This document shows, in pieces, positions 16,601-25,608 of a stretch of 58,309 nucleotides of DNA. The notes beneath the pieces are model-generated. The model did no database searches. It saw only the letters and a program-made list of their open reading frames with translations, and had not been told where the DNA came from. The stretch comes from Proteiniclasticum ruminis (GTDB lineage: Bacteria > Bacillota > Clostridia > Clostridiales > Clostridiaceae): NCBI RefSeq assembly GCF_900115135.1, contig NZ_FOVK01000012.1:1-58309 (forward strand), written 5' to 3'. The position numbers and the translations under genes are program-made. How positions within the stretch are numbered: the stretch's first letter is position 1; each line of letters opens with the position of its first letter.

Positions 16601-17534
16601 GGAGATCCTCCTTTGCAAGTCTGATTCTTGGATCAATGATGCCATATAAAATGTCCACCACCAGCATGATACTGATGAACATGACACTATAGACAAAAGC
16701 CAAGGCAATGATCACATTATAATCATTGGACTGGATGGCCGTGACCATGAGAGATCCGATCCCTGGAATGGAAAAAAGCTTCTCGATGACAAGGCTTCCT
16801 GTCATGAGGCTCACCACCAGTGGCGCCAGTACCGTGATGATGGGAATGAGGGCATTTCTCAGCGCATGGACAAAAATCAGACGGTTTCGATGCATGCCCT
16901 TGCTTTCTGCCAGCAGCATGTACTCTGAGCCCAGCACCTCCAGCATTTCCGTCCTTGTAAACCTCGCCACTGTGGCGATGGTGAACATGCTAAGGGCCAC
17001 AGTGGGCAGCACTGTAGAGTGAAAGGGTGCCTCCAGCTCATAAAGAAGCGGAAACCACTTCAGTTTGAATCCCATGGAATATATCAGCGCCATGGCAAAT
17101 ACATAGGAGGGCAGACTGACTCCAAGGACTGAAATCACGGTGGTCAAAGTGTCAAAAATGGTATTGTGCTTTACTGCAGCAATAAGTCCCAGTACGATGC
17201 CCACAGCTGTACCGATGAGCACTGCTTGTCCTCCGATCCGAAGAGATAGAGGTAGCCTTGACTGCAGCAGCTGGGTGATGGGTGTATTTTTAGAAATATT
17301 GTAGGACACTCCAAAATCTCCGGAAAGCATGGCTTTCAGGTAATTAAAGAACCTGAGAAATACAGGCTTATCCAGACCGTATTTGGCATTGATGATGGCT
17401 CTTTGGGCATCTGTCAGTTTTTCATCGTTAAAAGGAGAACCGGGCATCAGTTCCAGCATGATGAAGAGGATGAACAGAATGACCAGAAGAGTCAGTGCTG
17501 CGATGCCGATTCTTTTCAATATATACTTTTTCAT
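16593..17534 (-). CDS. oppB: Oligopeptide ABC transporter permease OppB
   Basis: A 313-residue permease with six predicted membrane segments. The first begins KRIGIAALTLLVILFILFIM and is followed by the family motif LMPGSPF. The segment RFTRTEMLEVLGSEYMLLAE is the EAA-type ATPase contact loop. The C-terminal VIEKLFSIPGIGSLM is diagnostic of OppB/DppB. The ATG at 17534 has AGGAG eight bases upstream. It is separated from oppA by a terminator-like hairpin, so it and the following genes may be made at a lower level than the binding protein. Confidence 0.95.
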   Translation of the reverse strand: MKKYILKRIGIAALTLLVILFILFIMLELMPGSPFNDEKLTDAQRAIINAKYGLDKPVFLRFFNYLKAMLSGDFGVSYNISKNTPITQLLQSRLPLSLRIGGQAVLIGTAVGIVLGLIAAVKHNTIFDTLTTVISVLGVSLPSYVFAMALIYSMGFKLKWFPLLYELEAPFHSTVLPTVALSMFTIATVARFTRTEMLEVLGSEYMLLAESKGMHRNRLIFVHALRNALIPIITVLAPLVVSLMTGSLVIEKLFSIPGIGSLMVTAIQSNDYNVIIALAFVYSVMFISIMLVVDILYGIIDPRIRLAKEDLHE

Positions 17535-17564
17535 AAGCGCTACTCCTCACAGAAATTTGGCTGA

Positions 17565-17622
17565 AAAACAGAAGAGAGACGCTGTACACTTGATCCGTTC
17601 TAAACAGCGTCACACTCTTCTA
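17565..17622 (-). terminator. Leaky terminator-like hairpin between oppA and oppB
   Basis: On the minus strand AGAAGAG plus GACGCTGT pairs with ACAGCGTC plus TCTTCT around an 18-base loop and ends in GTTTTT. It lies 27 bases after the oppA stop and about 30 before oppB. Such elements commonly set a high ratio of binding protein to permease. Confidence 0.65.
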
Positions 17623-17649
17623 TTTCATTATGGTTTTTTCTTTAGTTCT

Positions 17650-19311
17650 TTAATTCTTTACTGCATTCTTGAAGACTCTGTTGATACCCACGGAGTGGAA
17701 CTCAACGCCTTCAACGCCTGTTCTTACCATGACCGCATCACCTTTCTGATATACAGGAAGGATGACAGCTTCGTCCATGACAATCTTTTCCGCATCTTTT
17801 AAAGCTTCCCATCTGGCAGCAGGATCAAGCGCAAGCTCTCCTCTTTTTGCATCTTCGATGATGGCATCATAGTCTGCATTGGACCAGGATCCATAGTTAT
17901 TGGAGCTTCCTGTGGTCCACATGTCAAGGTAGGTCATTGGATCTGCATAGTCGGGGCCCCATCTGGTCAGTACCAGCTCATAGTCTCCAGCCTGCATTCT
18001 TTCTACACGGTTTTTCTTTGGCATGGTCTGAAGTTCTACAGTAAGACCTGGGAGGGCTGCCTGCCATTCAGACTGAAGGAACTGTGCAACATTGATGGAA
18101 GCTTCTGTGTCCTCCACCAGCATGGTATAGGTCAGTCCTTCTACGCCAAGCTCTTCAAGACCCTTGGTCCAGAATTCCAAAGCGCTTTCTTTATTGGTCT
18201 CTAGGTACGTTCCGGAGGTTTCTCTAAAATCTTTTCCATCTGGACCTGTGGCCAGAAGAGTAGGTACTGGGAAGTTTGCTGGAATGGATCCATCCTTCAG
18301 GATGTTGTTTGCAATGGCATCTTTGTCAAAGGAAAGAGCCATGGCAGTTCTGATGTTCACATTCTCAAGACCCTTCACCAGCTGGTTTGGAGATACATAC
18401 CAGAGGTATCCGGCTACTACATTGACAAACTCAGGATCGTTCATGAACTGCTCCACTTGCTCTCCAGAAAGAGTCGCAATATCAAGGTCTCCATTCTGAT
18501 AGGAAAGCATGGTCTGCTGGGAATCCTTGATGACCTGATACTCAATACCAGAAAGCTTCACAGCATCCTTATCCCAGTAGCTGTCATTCTTCGCTAAGGT
18601 GATGGTGGTTGCTGCTGGCTCATAGGCTGTGACCTTAAATGGTCCGTTGGCCAGTAGGGTTTCTGGAGATGTTCCATAGTTGTCTCCAGTGGAAGTGAAG
18701 AATTCTTCATTCATCGGCAAGAAAGAAGGGAAGGACATGAGGGACTCAAAATATGGCACTGGTACATCCAGCTGGACCACTAAAGTCTTGTCATCCTCTG
18801 CTTTTACACCAAGATCATCCACAGGAAGTTCCCCTGCAGCGATGGCATCCGCATTCTTCACACCGGCACCGCCCATGATGAATGCATATTCACTGGCTAC
18901 CTCAGGATCCACCAGTCTCTTCCAGGCAAAAACGAAATCCTTCGCTGTGACTGGCGTTCCATTGGACCAAACGGCATCTTTCAGCTTAAAGGTATAGGTC
19001 AGTCCGTCTTCACTCTTTTCCACAGTATCCACCATGGCAGGAATCGGTGATCCGTCCTTATCCACAGAGTACAGTCCTTCCGTAACGGCTGCGATGACTT
19101 CAAAAGAAGTTCCATCTGTGGCAATCTGCGGATCCATGGAAGCTACTTCCACATTGAACTGGACTTTTAATGTACTGTCTCCCTCTGCAGGGTTTTCTGA
19201 CGGTGTCTCCCCAGGTGTTTCAGCAGGGGTTTCAGCGCCGCTGCTGCAGGCGGTAAAGATCATTACAGCCGATAAGGCAAGTGCCATGGCAAGTATTCTC
19301 TTTTTCTTCAT
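17650..19311 (-). CDS. oppA: Oligopeptide-binding lipoprotein OppA
   Basis: A 553-residue solute-binding lipoprotein of the SBP_bac_5 family. The start is the ATG at 19311, six bases after AAGGAGG; a further 26 codons upstream are open but have no ribosome binding site. The signal peptide ends in VMIFTACSSG with lipidated Cys22. A Pro/Glu/Thr-rich linker of about 25 residues tethers it to the membrane. The family signature lies at about 95-135 (DGLTYTFKLKDAVWSNGTPV, then TAKDFVFAWKRLVDPE). The late DYELVLTRWGPDYADPMTYL resembles peptide-binding DppE/OppA proteins. It delivers peptides to OppBCDF encoded downstream. Confidence 0.95.
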   Translation of the reverse strand: MKKKRILAMALALSAVMIFTACSSGAETPAETPGETPSENPAEGDSTLKVQFNVEVASMDPQIATDGTSFEVIAAVTEGLYSVDKDGSPIPAMVDTVEKSEDGLTYTFKLKDAVWSNGTPVTAKDFVFAWKRLVDPEVASEYAFIMGGAGVKNADAIAAGELPVDDLGVKAEDDKTLVVQLDVPVPYFESLMSFPSFLPMNEEFFTSTGDNYGTSPETLLANGPFKVTAYEPAATTITLAKNDSYWDKDAVKLSGIEYQVIKDSQQTMLSYQNGDLDIATLSGEQVEQFMNDPEFVNVVAGYLWYVSPNQLVKGLENVNIRTAMALSFDKDAIANNILKDGSIPANFPVPTLLATGPDGKDFRETSGTYLETNKESALEFWTKGLEELGVEGLTYTMLVEDTEASINVAQFLQSEWQAALPGLTVELQTMPKKNRVERMQAGDYELVLTRWGPDYADPMTYLDMWTTGSSNNYGSWSNADYDAIIEDAKRGELALDPAARWEALKDAEKIVMDEAVILPVYQKGDAVMVRTGVEGVEFHSVGINRVFKNAVKN

Positions 19312-19351
19312 GTTAATCCTCCTTCTACTCTTCTTTGTATTTCCCATTAGG

Positions 19352-19445
19352 TACATCTGTACACGCAACTCAGACAATTTTGTAAACAAATTGTATCGGG
19401 TCGCCTAATATTTAATAATTATACATCTACACATGCAAGCGTCAA
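19352..19445 (-). promoter_or_regulatory. oppA promoter with a repeated operator-like motif
   Basis: TTGACG (19440-19445) and TATAAT (19418-19423) are 16 bases apart on the minus strand. The spacer holds TTGCATGTGTAGATGTA (19421-19437). A second copy, TTGCGTGTACAGATGTA (19352-19368), matches at 14 of 17 positions in the same orientation, 69 bases downstream. I read the pair as likely regulator sites. The remainder of the gap to 19724 is AT-rich, contains the palindrome ATTATTCATGAATAAT near 19676-19691, and no gene. Confidence 0.55.
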
Positions 19446-19724
19446 TAAATTTCTTGCATTATTCCTTATTATTATGACATTTGCTTAAAGTAAATCTTCA
19501 TATTCTGATGTAATCGTATTTATTTTTCATGATTTTACGAATCTAATATCACATAAACCTGTTAATTCTCGGACAATTATAACCTTTCTCATTATAGCAT
19601 TCGCTATATACGGTAACATGATGACAAATTCACAAAAACCATCCGCCTTATGATGCAGGATTTCCTTCATTAACATATTATTCATGAATAATTATACGCA
19701 TGCATCTCATCCTAGAACAGAAAC

Positions 19725-19753
19725 AAAAAAAGACAGCCAAAACCATGGCTGTC
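19725..19753 (-). terminator. Terminator of the CrtQ/CrtO-type operon
   Basis: On the minus strand GACAGCCA pairs with TGGCTGTC around a six-base loop and is followed by seven Ts. It lies 20 bases after the methyltransferase stop and closes the six-gene operon. Confidence 0.88.
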
Positions 19754-19772
19754 ATTAGCTAAAATAGTTCTA

Positions 19773-20822
19773 TCATATGCTTTTTTGAAAGAGATAATGA
19801 CTGATGTACCATTCATTGCCTTCCCGGTAGGCAAAAAACTCAGAGGAGGCCAGGAAAAAGGTTCTCCAGAACACAAACCACTTCAGCGCTTCTTTCTTTC
19901 CTTCCACCCTTTCCATTAGGGGCATGATGTCATCTTTCTTGTCATCCATTTTCTGCAGCCAGGCTTCCAGGGTTTTACTGTAATGATTTCCCGACACAGC
20001 CCATTGCTTTTCTAAAGAAAACTTTTCCGAGAAATAATGTAGAAGGTCCTGACTGGGCATGGTTCCACCAGAGAAGAAATACTTGGTCATCCAATCGTTC
20101 TCACTTCTGACTTCATAGGAATAGGGTGTTGTTTTGTGGGTGAAGATATGCACAAACAGTTTGCCATCAGGTAGAAGAAACCCGCTGACCTTTTCCATGA
20201 GCTTCTCATAGTTTCTCATATGTTCAAACATCTCCACAGAAAGAACCCGGTGAAACTTCTTCTCTATAGCAAAGGTGTTGATGTCTTCAGTGTACACCGT
20301 TAGATTCTGAATACCTCTTTCCTTCGCTTTCTCATCAATATACGCTTTCTGAGTGGCGGAGTTTGAGACAGCCACAATTTGAGATTGTGGGTACTTTTCC
20401 GCCATATAGAGAGACAACGATCCCCAGCCACAGCCAAGATCTAGAATGCTCTGCCCATCTAGAATCTCTGCCCTTTGGCAGGTGAGCTTCAGCATGGCTT
20501 CTTCCGAAGCATCCAGATGATTCTTCCAGTCCCTGGCCGGAAGCTCTTCTTCCCAATACCCGCAGCTGTATTTCATATGGCTTCCCAGAACCTTCTCAAA
20601 AAACTCCGTGGGCTGCTCATAGTGCTGGACATTGGCATCCTTTGTGTTAATGGCAATGGGCTGATTTTTCAGCTCCTCTACATAAGACAGAAACTTTTTT
20701 CTATGCTCTTCAACATCCCTCACGGTAATTTCTTTGCATCGTGCTCTTGTAATGATTCGAGCACCCCACCGGATCATAAAATCCGGCAGCAGGTTCTTTT
20801 CTAAAAGTGGTTCAAATCTCAT
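19773..20822 (-). CDS. Cyclopropane-fatty-acid-synthase-type SAM methyltransferase
   Basis: A 349-residue methyltransferase of the CFA synthase family, which adds a methylene or methyl group to double bonds of phospholipid acyl chains. HYEQPTEFFEKVLG (67-80) and MKYSCGYW (83-90) are the family substrate-side motifs. The SAM site is ILDLGCGWGSL at 126-136, then SVEMFEHMRNY at about 224. The last 60 residues keep the family ending. It is the final gene of an operon with two CrtI-like flavoproteins. In furan-fatty-acid and 10-methyl-stearate pathways a CFA-type methyltransferase likewise works with a flavoprotein, so I infer that it modifies a lipid chain here, not necessarily into a cyclopropane. 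Spacing to the preceding gene is 30 bases. Confidence 0.82.
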   Translation of the reverse strand: MRFEPLLEKNLLPDFMIRWGARIITRARCKEITVRDVEEHRKKFLSYVEELKNQPIAINTKDANVQHYEQPTEFFEKVLGSHMKYSCGYWEEELPARDWKNHLDASEEAMLKLTCQRAEILDGQSILDLGCGWGSLSLYMAEKYPQSQIVAVSNSATQKAYIDEKAKERGIQNLTVYTEDINTFAIEKKFHRVLSVEMFEHMRNYEKLMEKVSGFLLPDGKLFVHIFTHKTTPYSYEVRSENDWMTKYFFSGGTMPSQDLLHYFSEKFSLEKQWAVSGNHYSKTLEAWLQKMDDKKDDIMPLMERVEGKKEALKWFVFWRTFFLASSEFFAYREGNEWYISHYLFQKSI

Positions 20823-20852
20823 AACATCCTCCCTTTCTATCGCTTCTCCATA

Positions 20853-22415
20853 TTATCTTTTCTTTTTCACCTGATCTGCGGCAAGTTTTCCCGTAAGAAT
20901 AGACACCGGAAGTCCCGAAGGACTGAAGGTCCACTGACCGCACTGATAGACATCTGCTAAGGGCGTTTTCACAGAGTTTGCAATCTTTTTGAATCTGTCT
21001 TCAGAAGGCATGGTTGGGTTTGTAAAAGCCCAGCCCGTGATGGCTCCCTGATAATTATGTGTTTCTTTCTCCATGGTCAGTGGGGTAGCACAGAGGCTGA
21101 ACCGGACCTTTTCCTGAAAACCTGGAAAGATGGACTCCTCCAGCACCCGAAGGATGGTCTTTACAGAAAATTCCTTAAAGCCCTCATACACACCGAGATC
21201 CTTCATTCTTTTCACCACGTCATAACTGAACAGCGTGCTGACCACAAGACCTGTGCATCCTGGAGGTGCCAAAGACGGATCCCTTAACGAAGGGCAGGAC
21301 ATCTCATAAGTGGTTTTCTCCAGGTATTCTTCTGTATAGCGGAAAAGCTCCTTATCTTTTGCTTCTCCTACATTTGCCGAAAAAGAGACCGTGGAAAGGC
21401 CTTCCAGACTTGGCGTGTGGAACCTGTGACTGCCGCAGCGTTCCTGAAAGTAAGTCCTATCTTTTTCAACGCCAAGAAATACCGTTAAAATGGTATCTCC
21501 ACCACGGCTTCTCTCCACCAGCCGTTTCTGAGCCTGAAACTTTTCCCCGAAAGCTCCTTCTGTCATGGCATAGAAGGCACGCTGATCCGCAGCCCAGATG
21601 AGCTTTTCATAGGCTATCACTTCTCCATCCTCCAGTGTGACTGTATGGCTTTCAGGATCTACCTTCACCACACCAGTACCGGTTCTCATTTCTCCCTTTT
21701 TCTCCCTGATGTACTCTGCCATCTTTTCTGGAAGCTTCCCTGTTCCTCCCAAGGGGTAGGTGTAATCCAGATACAGGCTGAAGTAGCTGAGAGCAAAAAA
21801 CGCTGGTGTGTCTTCAAAAAAGTGCTGGATGATCACATCAATGAGGGCCTGATTCTCCGTAAACCTTCGTAAGTATTCTCCAATGGGCTCCTGAAGCTTC
21901 GAGGCCTTCCGGATATTCACCTGATACTTCATGAACCAGGGAAGAAGAGTTTTCCGAAGATAAAGAGGATCCATTTTCTCCAGAAACAGAGGGTTGTCGA
22001 TGCCATAGAGCACATCCATGTATCCCATGACTTTTCTGATTTCTGCCATGATTCTGCCGATGCTCTCTCTTTCCATGGGAAAAAGACGGGCAAGCATCGC
22101 CTCATACTGGACGAGACTTTCTTTTCCCTGCAGTGCCATGGATTCTTTCCCAATGCCTATGGATACTTCATTTTTCACAAAAGAAAAATCAATCCCCAAG
22201 TCCTTCAGCATAGGAAACACAATCCCTGAGTTCTCAAAGGCACGGATGCCCGCATCAAAGGCAAACCCCTGATGCCAGAAAGTCTCCACAAGACCTCCCA
22301 GTTTTTCACGCTTCTCCAAAAGAAGAGCTGAAATTCCATTCTTTCTCAGATAGGCCATGCTGGTGAGTCCTGCAAGGCCTCCACCAACCACAATGCATTC
22401 ATAGCTTCTACTCAT
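20853..22415 (-). CDS. CrtI-family FAD-dependent oxidoreductase, second copy
   Basis: A 520-residue phytoene-desaturase/carotene-isomerase-like flavoprotein. The ATG at 22415 follows GGGAGG by five bases and overlaps the preceding gene by eight bases. The N-terminal dinucleotide-binding fold is YECIVVGGGLAGLTSMAYLR (5-24), followed by LEKREKLGGLVET. The C-terminal FAD motif (DVYQCGQWTFSPSGLP) lies near residue 500. The middle part carries the TGKLPEKMAEYI block typical of CrtI/CrtP relatives, which take the chain substrate in a long tunnel. It could desaturate, isomerise, reduce or oxidise a polyene or acyl chain. No CrtM or CrtB synthase is encoded nearby, so a C30/C40 carotenoid is not assured. 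Confidence 0.8.
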   Translation of the reverse strand: MSRSYECIVVGGGLAGLTSMAYLRKNGISALLLEKREKLGGLVETFWHQGFAFDAGIRAFENSGIVFPMLKDLGIDFSFVKNEVSIGIGKESMALQGKESLVQYEAMLARLFPMERESIGRIMAEIRKVMGYMDVLYGIDNPLFLEKMDPLYLRKTLLPWFMKYQVNIRKASKLQEPIGEYLRRFTENQALIDVIIQHFFEDTPAFFALSYFSLYLDYTYPLGGTGKLPEKMAEYIREKKGEMRTGTGVVKVDPESHTVTLEDGEVIAYEKLIWAADQRAFYAMTEGAFGEKFQAQKRLVERSRGGDTILTVFLGVEKDRTYFQERCGSHRFHTPSLEGLSTVSFSANVGEAKDKELFRYTEEYLEKTTYEMSCPSLRDPSLAPPGCTGLVVSTLFSYDVVKRMKDLGVYEGFKEFSVKTILRVLEESIFPGFQEKVRFSLCATPLTMEKETHNYQGAITGWAFTNPTMPSEDRFKKIANSVKTPLADVYQCGQWTFSPSGLPVSILTGKLAADQVKKKR

Positions 22416-24258
22416 ACTGTCCTCCCTCAAGATAGGAAATGATTTCTCTGATGTGCACCGGTTCTCCTTTCTGGTGCTTCAAAATGCACCGGTCCTCATA
22501 GAGTGACAGATCCAAGGTTCCATCCTTCGTTCTTTCCAGACACTTCTTGGCTCCATGGAGATTCCCTACAGAAACTCTTCTCATAATGCCCCGGACATCC
22601 AGAGCTTTTCCTTTCGAGCAGGAAGGATATTCACAGAATCTGCATCTCATGGCCTCCAAAAGGATCCCTTTCGTCTTCACCTCATAACCTTCATACATCC
22701 GGTCTCTGGTGAAGGGTTTCTCCACCGTATGCACATGGTTTTTCATTCCTTCCTGATACACAAAGGGCTCTTTGCCAAGACTTTTCAGCACCGCATTGGC
22801 TGCGGAAAGCCCGGAGGTGGTCACCGTTGGCGTCCCTGTCCCCATGACTGTAGATTCGCCGCAAGCATACAGATGCTTCCACTCGGTCCTGATGTGGAGC
22901 CTATTGAACATATGCTGTCCAAGCATCTGTTTGGGTCCCGCCACAGCGCCCCCATTTTTCATATTGTAGCGCTCAATGGTCCTTGGTGTTGCCACCTCTG
23001 TAAATCGGACTTTATCCAGGAGTCCAGGAAACCTTTTTTCCAGAACCTGTAGAAGCCGCTCTTTTTCTTCTTTCTTCTTCTCCTGATATTCCTTCTCCGA
23101 GAAGGTCTCCCAGGGAAGAAACGTAGGCCCGATGGCCATGACAAGATGCTCGTCCTCAGGACAGAGGGTTCTGTCATCGATGCTGAGTAGATACGCCGTC
23201 ACTTCGCTTTCATCAAGCTTGTCCGGACTTCCCACCAGCATTTCAATGGGAGCGGTATCTTCTGGAATGACTTCACGGTCCACCGCTGCATAAAGCACCA
23301 CACTGGGATAGGTGGGCACCTGATTTTTCGCCCAGGTCCTCTTTTTCTCTGTGCTTTCACTCTCTGGAATCATCTTCCCATAGAGATTCCAGACGGTACC
23401 GGAGTAAATGATGTCATTTCCATAGAGGGTTCTGCCATCCTGAAGCCTGACCCCACAGGGTTCTCCCTCCTGAAAAAGAATCTCAGAAGCTTCTGTTTCC
23501 AGATACATGTCTCCCCCGTGCTCTTCGATGACCTTTTCCAGTTTTCCTGGAAGAAACAGGGTGGATCCTGCGGGGTAATAGCTTCCCCCCACATGATTGT
23601 CCACAAACATCACCGAAGCCAGCACCGCAGGGGCCTCTTCCACCGTAGCATAACAGTAGGTGGACGTGAGCTTGTCAAAGAAGTTGAAGATTTCTGGGTC
23701 TTTGAAGTATTTCTCCAGAAGACTTCTTGCGCTTTTATTGAGATAACCAAGAAACCTCATATAAGAGATGGGGTGTTTTCTCATACTCTTCAGGGCACTT
23801 TTCGGATCCGTCTCATCGGCAGACGTATACGTAGGGTTCTCCACCATGATGTGCTCATACATCAGTCTCATGTCAACATAAAATCTTCTGATGCTTTCCT
23901 TCTCCTTGGGAAACAAGCTGGAAAGTTCCTCGATGAAGCGGTCCAGATCCTCGTAAAAGCGGATTCGTTTCCCTTCATAATTGACGCAGTACAGAAGATC
24001 ATGATGAAGGATCTCTATGGGTTCCTCCAGACAGTTCATCACAAAGCGGTGGGCATTGAATCCTTTTTCTCCAAAGCCATAGAGCATGGCTGACCCCTGA
24101 TCAAAGGTCCTGTCTCCTCTCTTAAAGATGCCACAGGAACCCCCGGGCATATAACTCTTTTCAATGACAGCTACTTTGCATCCTCTTTTAGAGAGTAAGC
24201 TTGCCGCGGTGAGCCCCGAAAGACCGCCACCGATGACAAGGACATCATAACGTTCCAT
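22408..24258 (-). CDS. CrtI-family FAD-dependent oxidoreductase with C-terminal Cys-rich domain
   Basis: A 616-residue protein. I start at the ATG at 24258, which has AAAGGTAGG just upstream; the longer frame overlaps the flavodoxin gene. The FAD fold is DVLVIGGGLSGLTAASLLSK (5-24), followed by IEKSYMPGGSCG. The C-terminal FAD motif is LYACGESTVMGTGTPTVTTS at about 482-501. Beyond the normal CrtI end, the last 78 residues contain CRFCEYPSC (Cys539, 542, 547), Cys573 and Cys591, and VGNLHGAKKCL. This resembles the helical iron-sulfur domain at the front of GltD-type proteins, but with one expected cysteine replaced (Lys551). The adjacent flavodoxin-ferredoxin could pass electrons to it. Reaction and substrate are unknown. 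Confidence 0.78.
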   Translation of the reverse strand: MERYDVLVIGGGLSGLTAASLLSKRGCKVAVIEKSYMPGGSCGIFKRGDRTFDQGSAMLYGFGEKGFNAHRFVMNCLEEPIEILHHDLLYCVNYEGKRIRFYEDLDRFIEELSSLFPKEKESIRRFYVDMRLMYEHIMVENPTYTSADETDPKSALKSMRKHPISYMRFLGYLNKSARSLLEKYFKDPEIFNFFDKLTSTYCYATVEEAPAVLASVMFVDNHVGGSYYPAGSTLFLPGKLEKVIEEHGGDMYLETEASEILFQEGEPCGVRLQDGRTLYGNDIIYSGTVWNLYGKMIPESESTEKKRTWAKNQVPTYPSVVLYAAVDREVIPEDTAPIEMLVGSPDKLDESEVTAYLLSIDDRTLCPEDEHLVMAIGPTFLPWETFSEKEYQEKKKEEKERLLQVLEKRFPGLLDKVRFTEVATPRTIERYNMKNGGAVAGPKQMLGQHMFNRLHIRTEWKHLYACGESTVMGTGTPTVTTSGLSAANAVLKSLGKEPFVYQEGMKNHVHTVEKPFTRDRMYEGYEVKTKGILLEAMRCRFCEYPSCSKGKALDVRGIMRRVSVGNLHGAKKCLERTKDGTLDLSLYEDRCILKHQKGEPVHIREIISYLEGGQYE

Positions 24259-24307
24259 GCTTTTTCCTACCTTTCTGCTGCTGATTCTTACAGATCTTCC
24301 TTCTCTT

Positions 24308-25036
24308 TTAGAGGGTGAGATCCCGAAACTGGTATCTGCCTCTTTTTTCTGTGCCTTTTCCATACTGGATGGCTTCTACAGGACACTTGTTGATGCAGGA
24401 CGTGCACATATAGCACTTGTTCTTCACATAGACAGGCTTCCCCTCTCTCATTTCTATGGCTTCTGCAGGGCAGTCTCTTGCGCACTGACCGCAGGAGATG
24501 CAGGCATCGGTAACATAAAATGGTTTTGTGGTTCTTGCTGCCAGATTGAACCCAAAATGGATCAGGGTGGATTTCAGAAGCGGAAAGGTCCCTTCCTCCA
24601 CTTTCACGACCTTCCTCCTGTTCTTCACTTCGTCTGCCATGTGGAAAAGATCCTCTTTGGCCTTTGTGATCTTTTTTCTAATTGAATCTTCAGGCTCCAG
24701 GTTGGAACCCACCACATAGTTGTTCGGCATGACCACGGTGTAGCAGGCGTCCAGTGGCAGCTTCTTCTGAAGAGATTTCATGGCATAGCCCGCTTCTTCT
24801 CCACAGGTGGCTATGGCATAGGTATAAGAAGGTTTTCCCTGAATGGTTTTTATAAAATCCAGGACCACTTCCGGTACTCCCCAGGCATAAATGGGAAAGA
24901 CAAGCCCCAGCACCTCATCTTCTATGGAACGTAATGTCTTCTCTCCTGATAGACTCTTGCATTCATCCTCTGTTCTCCTCGCCATTTCTTCCGCAATCCA
25001 TTTGGAGTTTCCTGTGCCTGAAAAATAATAAATCAT
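24308..25036 (-). CDS. Flavodoxin-ferredoxin fusion (EFR1 family electron donor)
   Basis: A 242-residue redox carrier. The N-terminal flavodoxin-like domain has the FMN phosphate loop FSGTGNS at 5-11 and FPIYAWGVPEVV at about 47-58. The C-terminal domain binds two [4Fe-4S] clusters through Cys179, 182, 185, 189 and Cys208, 211, 214, 218 (CISCGQCARDCP and CYMCTSCINKCP). EFR1-type proteins pass electrons between ferredoxin and flavin partners in anaerobes. Its place directly before the first CrtI-like gene suggests that it reduces or regenerates those flavoproteins. The ATG at 25036 has GAGGAGAG just upstream. Confidence 0.9.
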   Translation of the reverse strand: MIYYFSGTGNSKWIAEEMARRTEDECKSLSGEKTLRSIEDEVLGLVFPIYAWGVPEVVLDFIKTIQGKPSYTYAIATCGEEAGYAMKSLQKKLPLDACYTVVMPNNYVVGSNLEPEDSIRKKITKAKEDLFHMADEVKNRRKVVKVEEGTFPLLKSTLIHFGFNLAARTTKPFYVTDACISCGQCARDCPAEAIEMREGKPVYVKNKCYMCTSCINKCPVEAIQYGKGTEKRGRYQFRDLTL

Positions 25037-25097
25037 ACTTCTCTCTCCTCATTCTCTTATATAGCTCTTCTATTCATTGGGATTTCCTGGGTTTTCT

Positions 25098-25598
25098 CTA
25101 GCCCTTTTTTCTTCTCTTTCTTTCCAGAAGCCTCTTCACTCTGGGCCGGTTATACCGCTGCACTAAGATACAGGGCAGATTCACAAGAATCGCATAGACC
25201 AGCATATAAAAGACAATCATTGGGGGTGCAAAGAATCCAAACACCCAGAAAAAAGGAAGTGCCAGCCAGTGGGTGAGCTCCGCCCGCCGAGATTCCAGAA
25301 GAAACTTCTGAAGACCCTCTTCGGAAAAATCTGAAAGGTGCTTTTTCTCGTACCTTTCTTTTCCCCTCTTGATGCTTCCGTCTGGAAGAAGATGTTTCCA
25401 CCGGTTCACCCGGAAGACCTTCACATATAACTGTCCCTCTTTCTCAAAAGAGAAGGTTCTGAATAGAAAAGTCCTTTCTGTGTAGAGGGCGTCCGGAAAC
25501 TTATGGCAAAGAAGCGCTGCGGTATACTGCAGCAGTGGCCAAAGCACAAAGATGGAAAGGATGGTCCATCCTGGTGATAAAAAAATAATCTGCATCAC
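25098..25598 (-). CDS. CrtO-like glycolipid acyltransferase
   Basis: A 166-residue membrane protein that matches, by recall, staphylococcal CrtO, the acyltransferase that puts a fatty acid on the glucose of staphyloxanthin. Shared features are the early FRTFSFEKEG (46-55) and NRWKHLLPDG (65-74), the charged motif RRAELTHW (104-111), and LPCILVQRYNRPR (141-153) near a basic C-terminus. Hydrophobic segments at about 8-30 and 112-143 suggest two or three membrane passes. The CrtQ-like gene ends 10 bases upstream. I infer acylation of the sugar added by that glycosyltransferase; the aglycone is not known. Either Met at 25598 or 25595 could be the start. Confidence 0.82.
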   Translation of the reverse strand: MMQIIFLSPGWTILSIFVLWPLLQYTAALLCHKFPDALYTERTFLFRTFSFEKEGQLYVKVFRVNRWKHLLPDGSIKRGKERYEKKHLSDFSEEGLQKFLLESRRAELTHWLALPFFWVFGFFAPPMIVFYMLVYAILVNLPCILVQRYNRPRVKRLLERKRRKKG

Positions 25599-25608
25599 TT
25601 ATCTCCTT

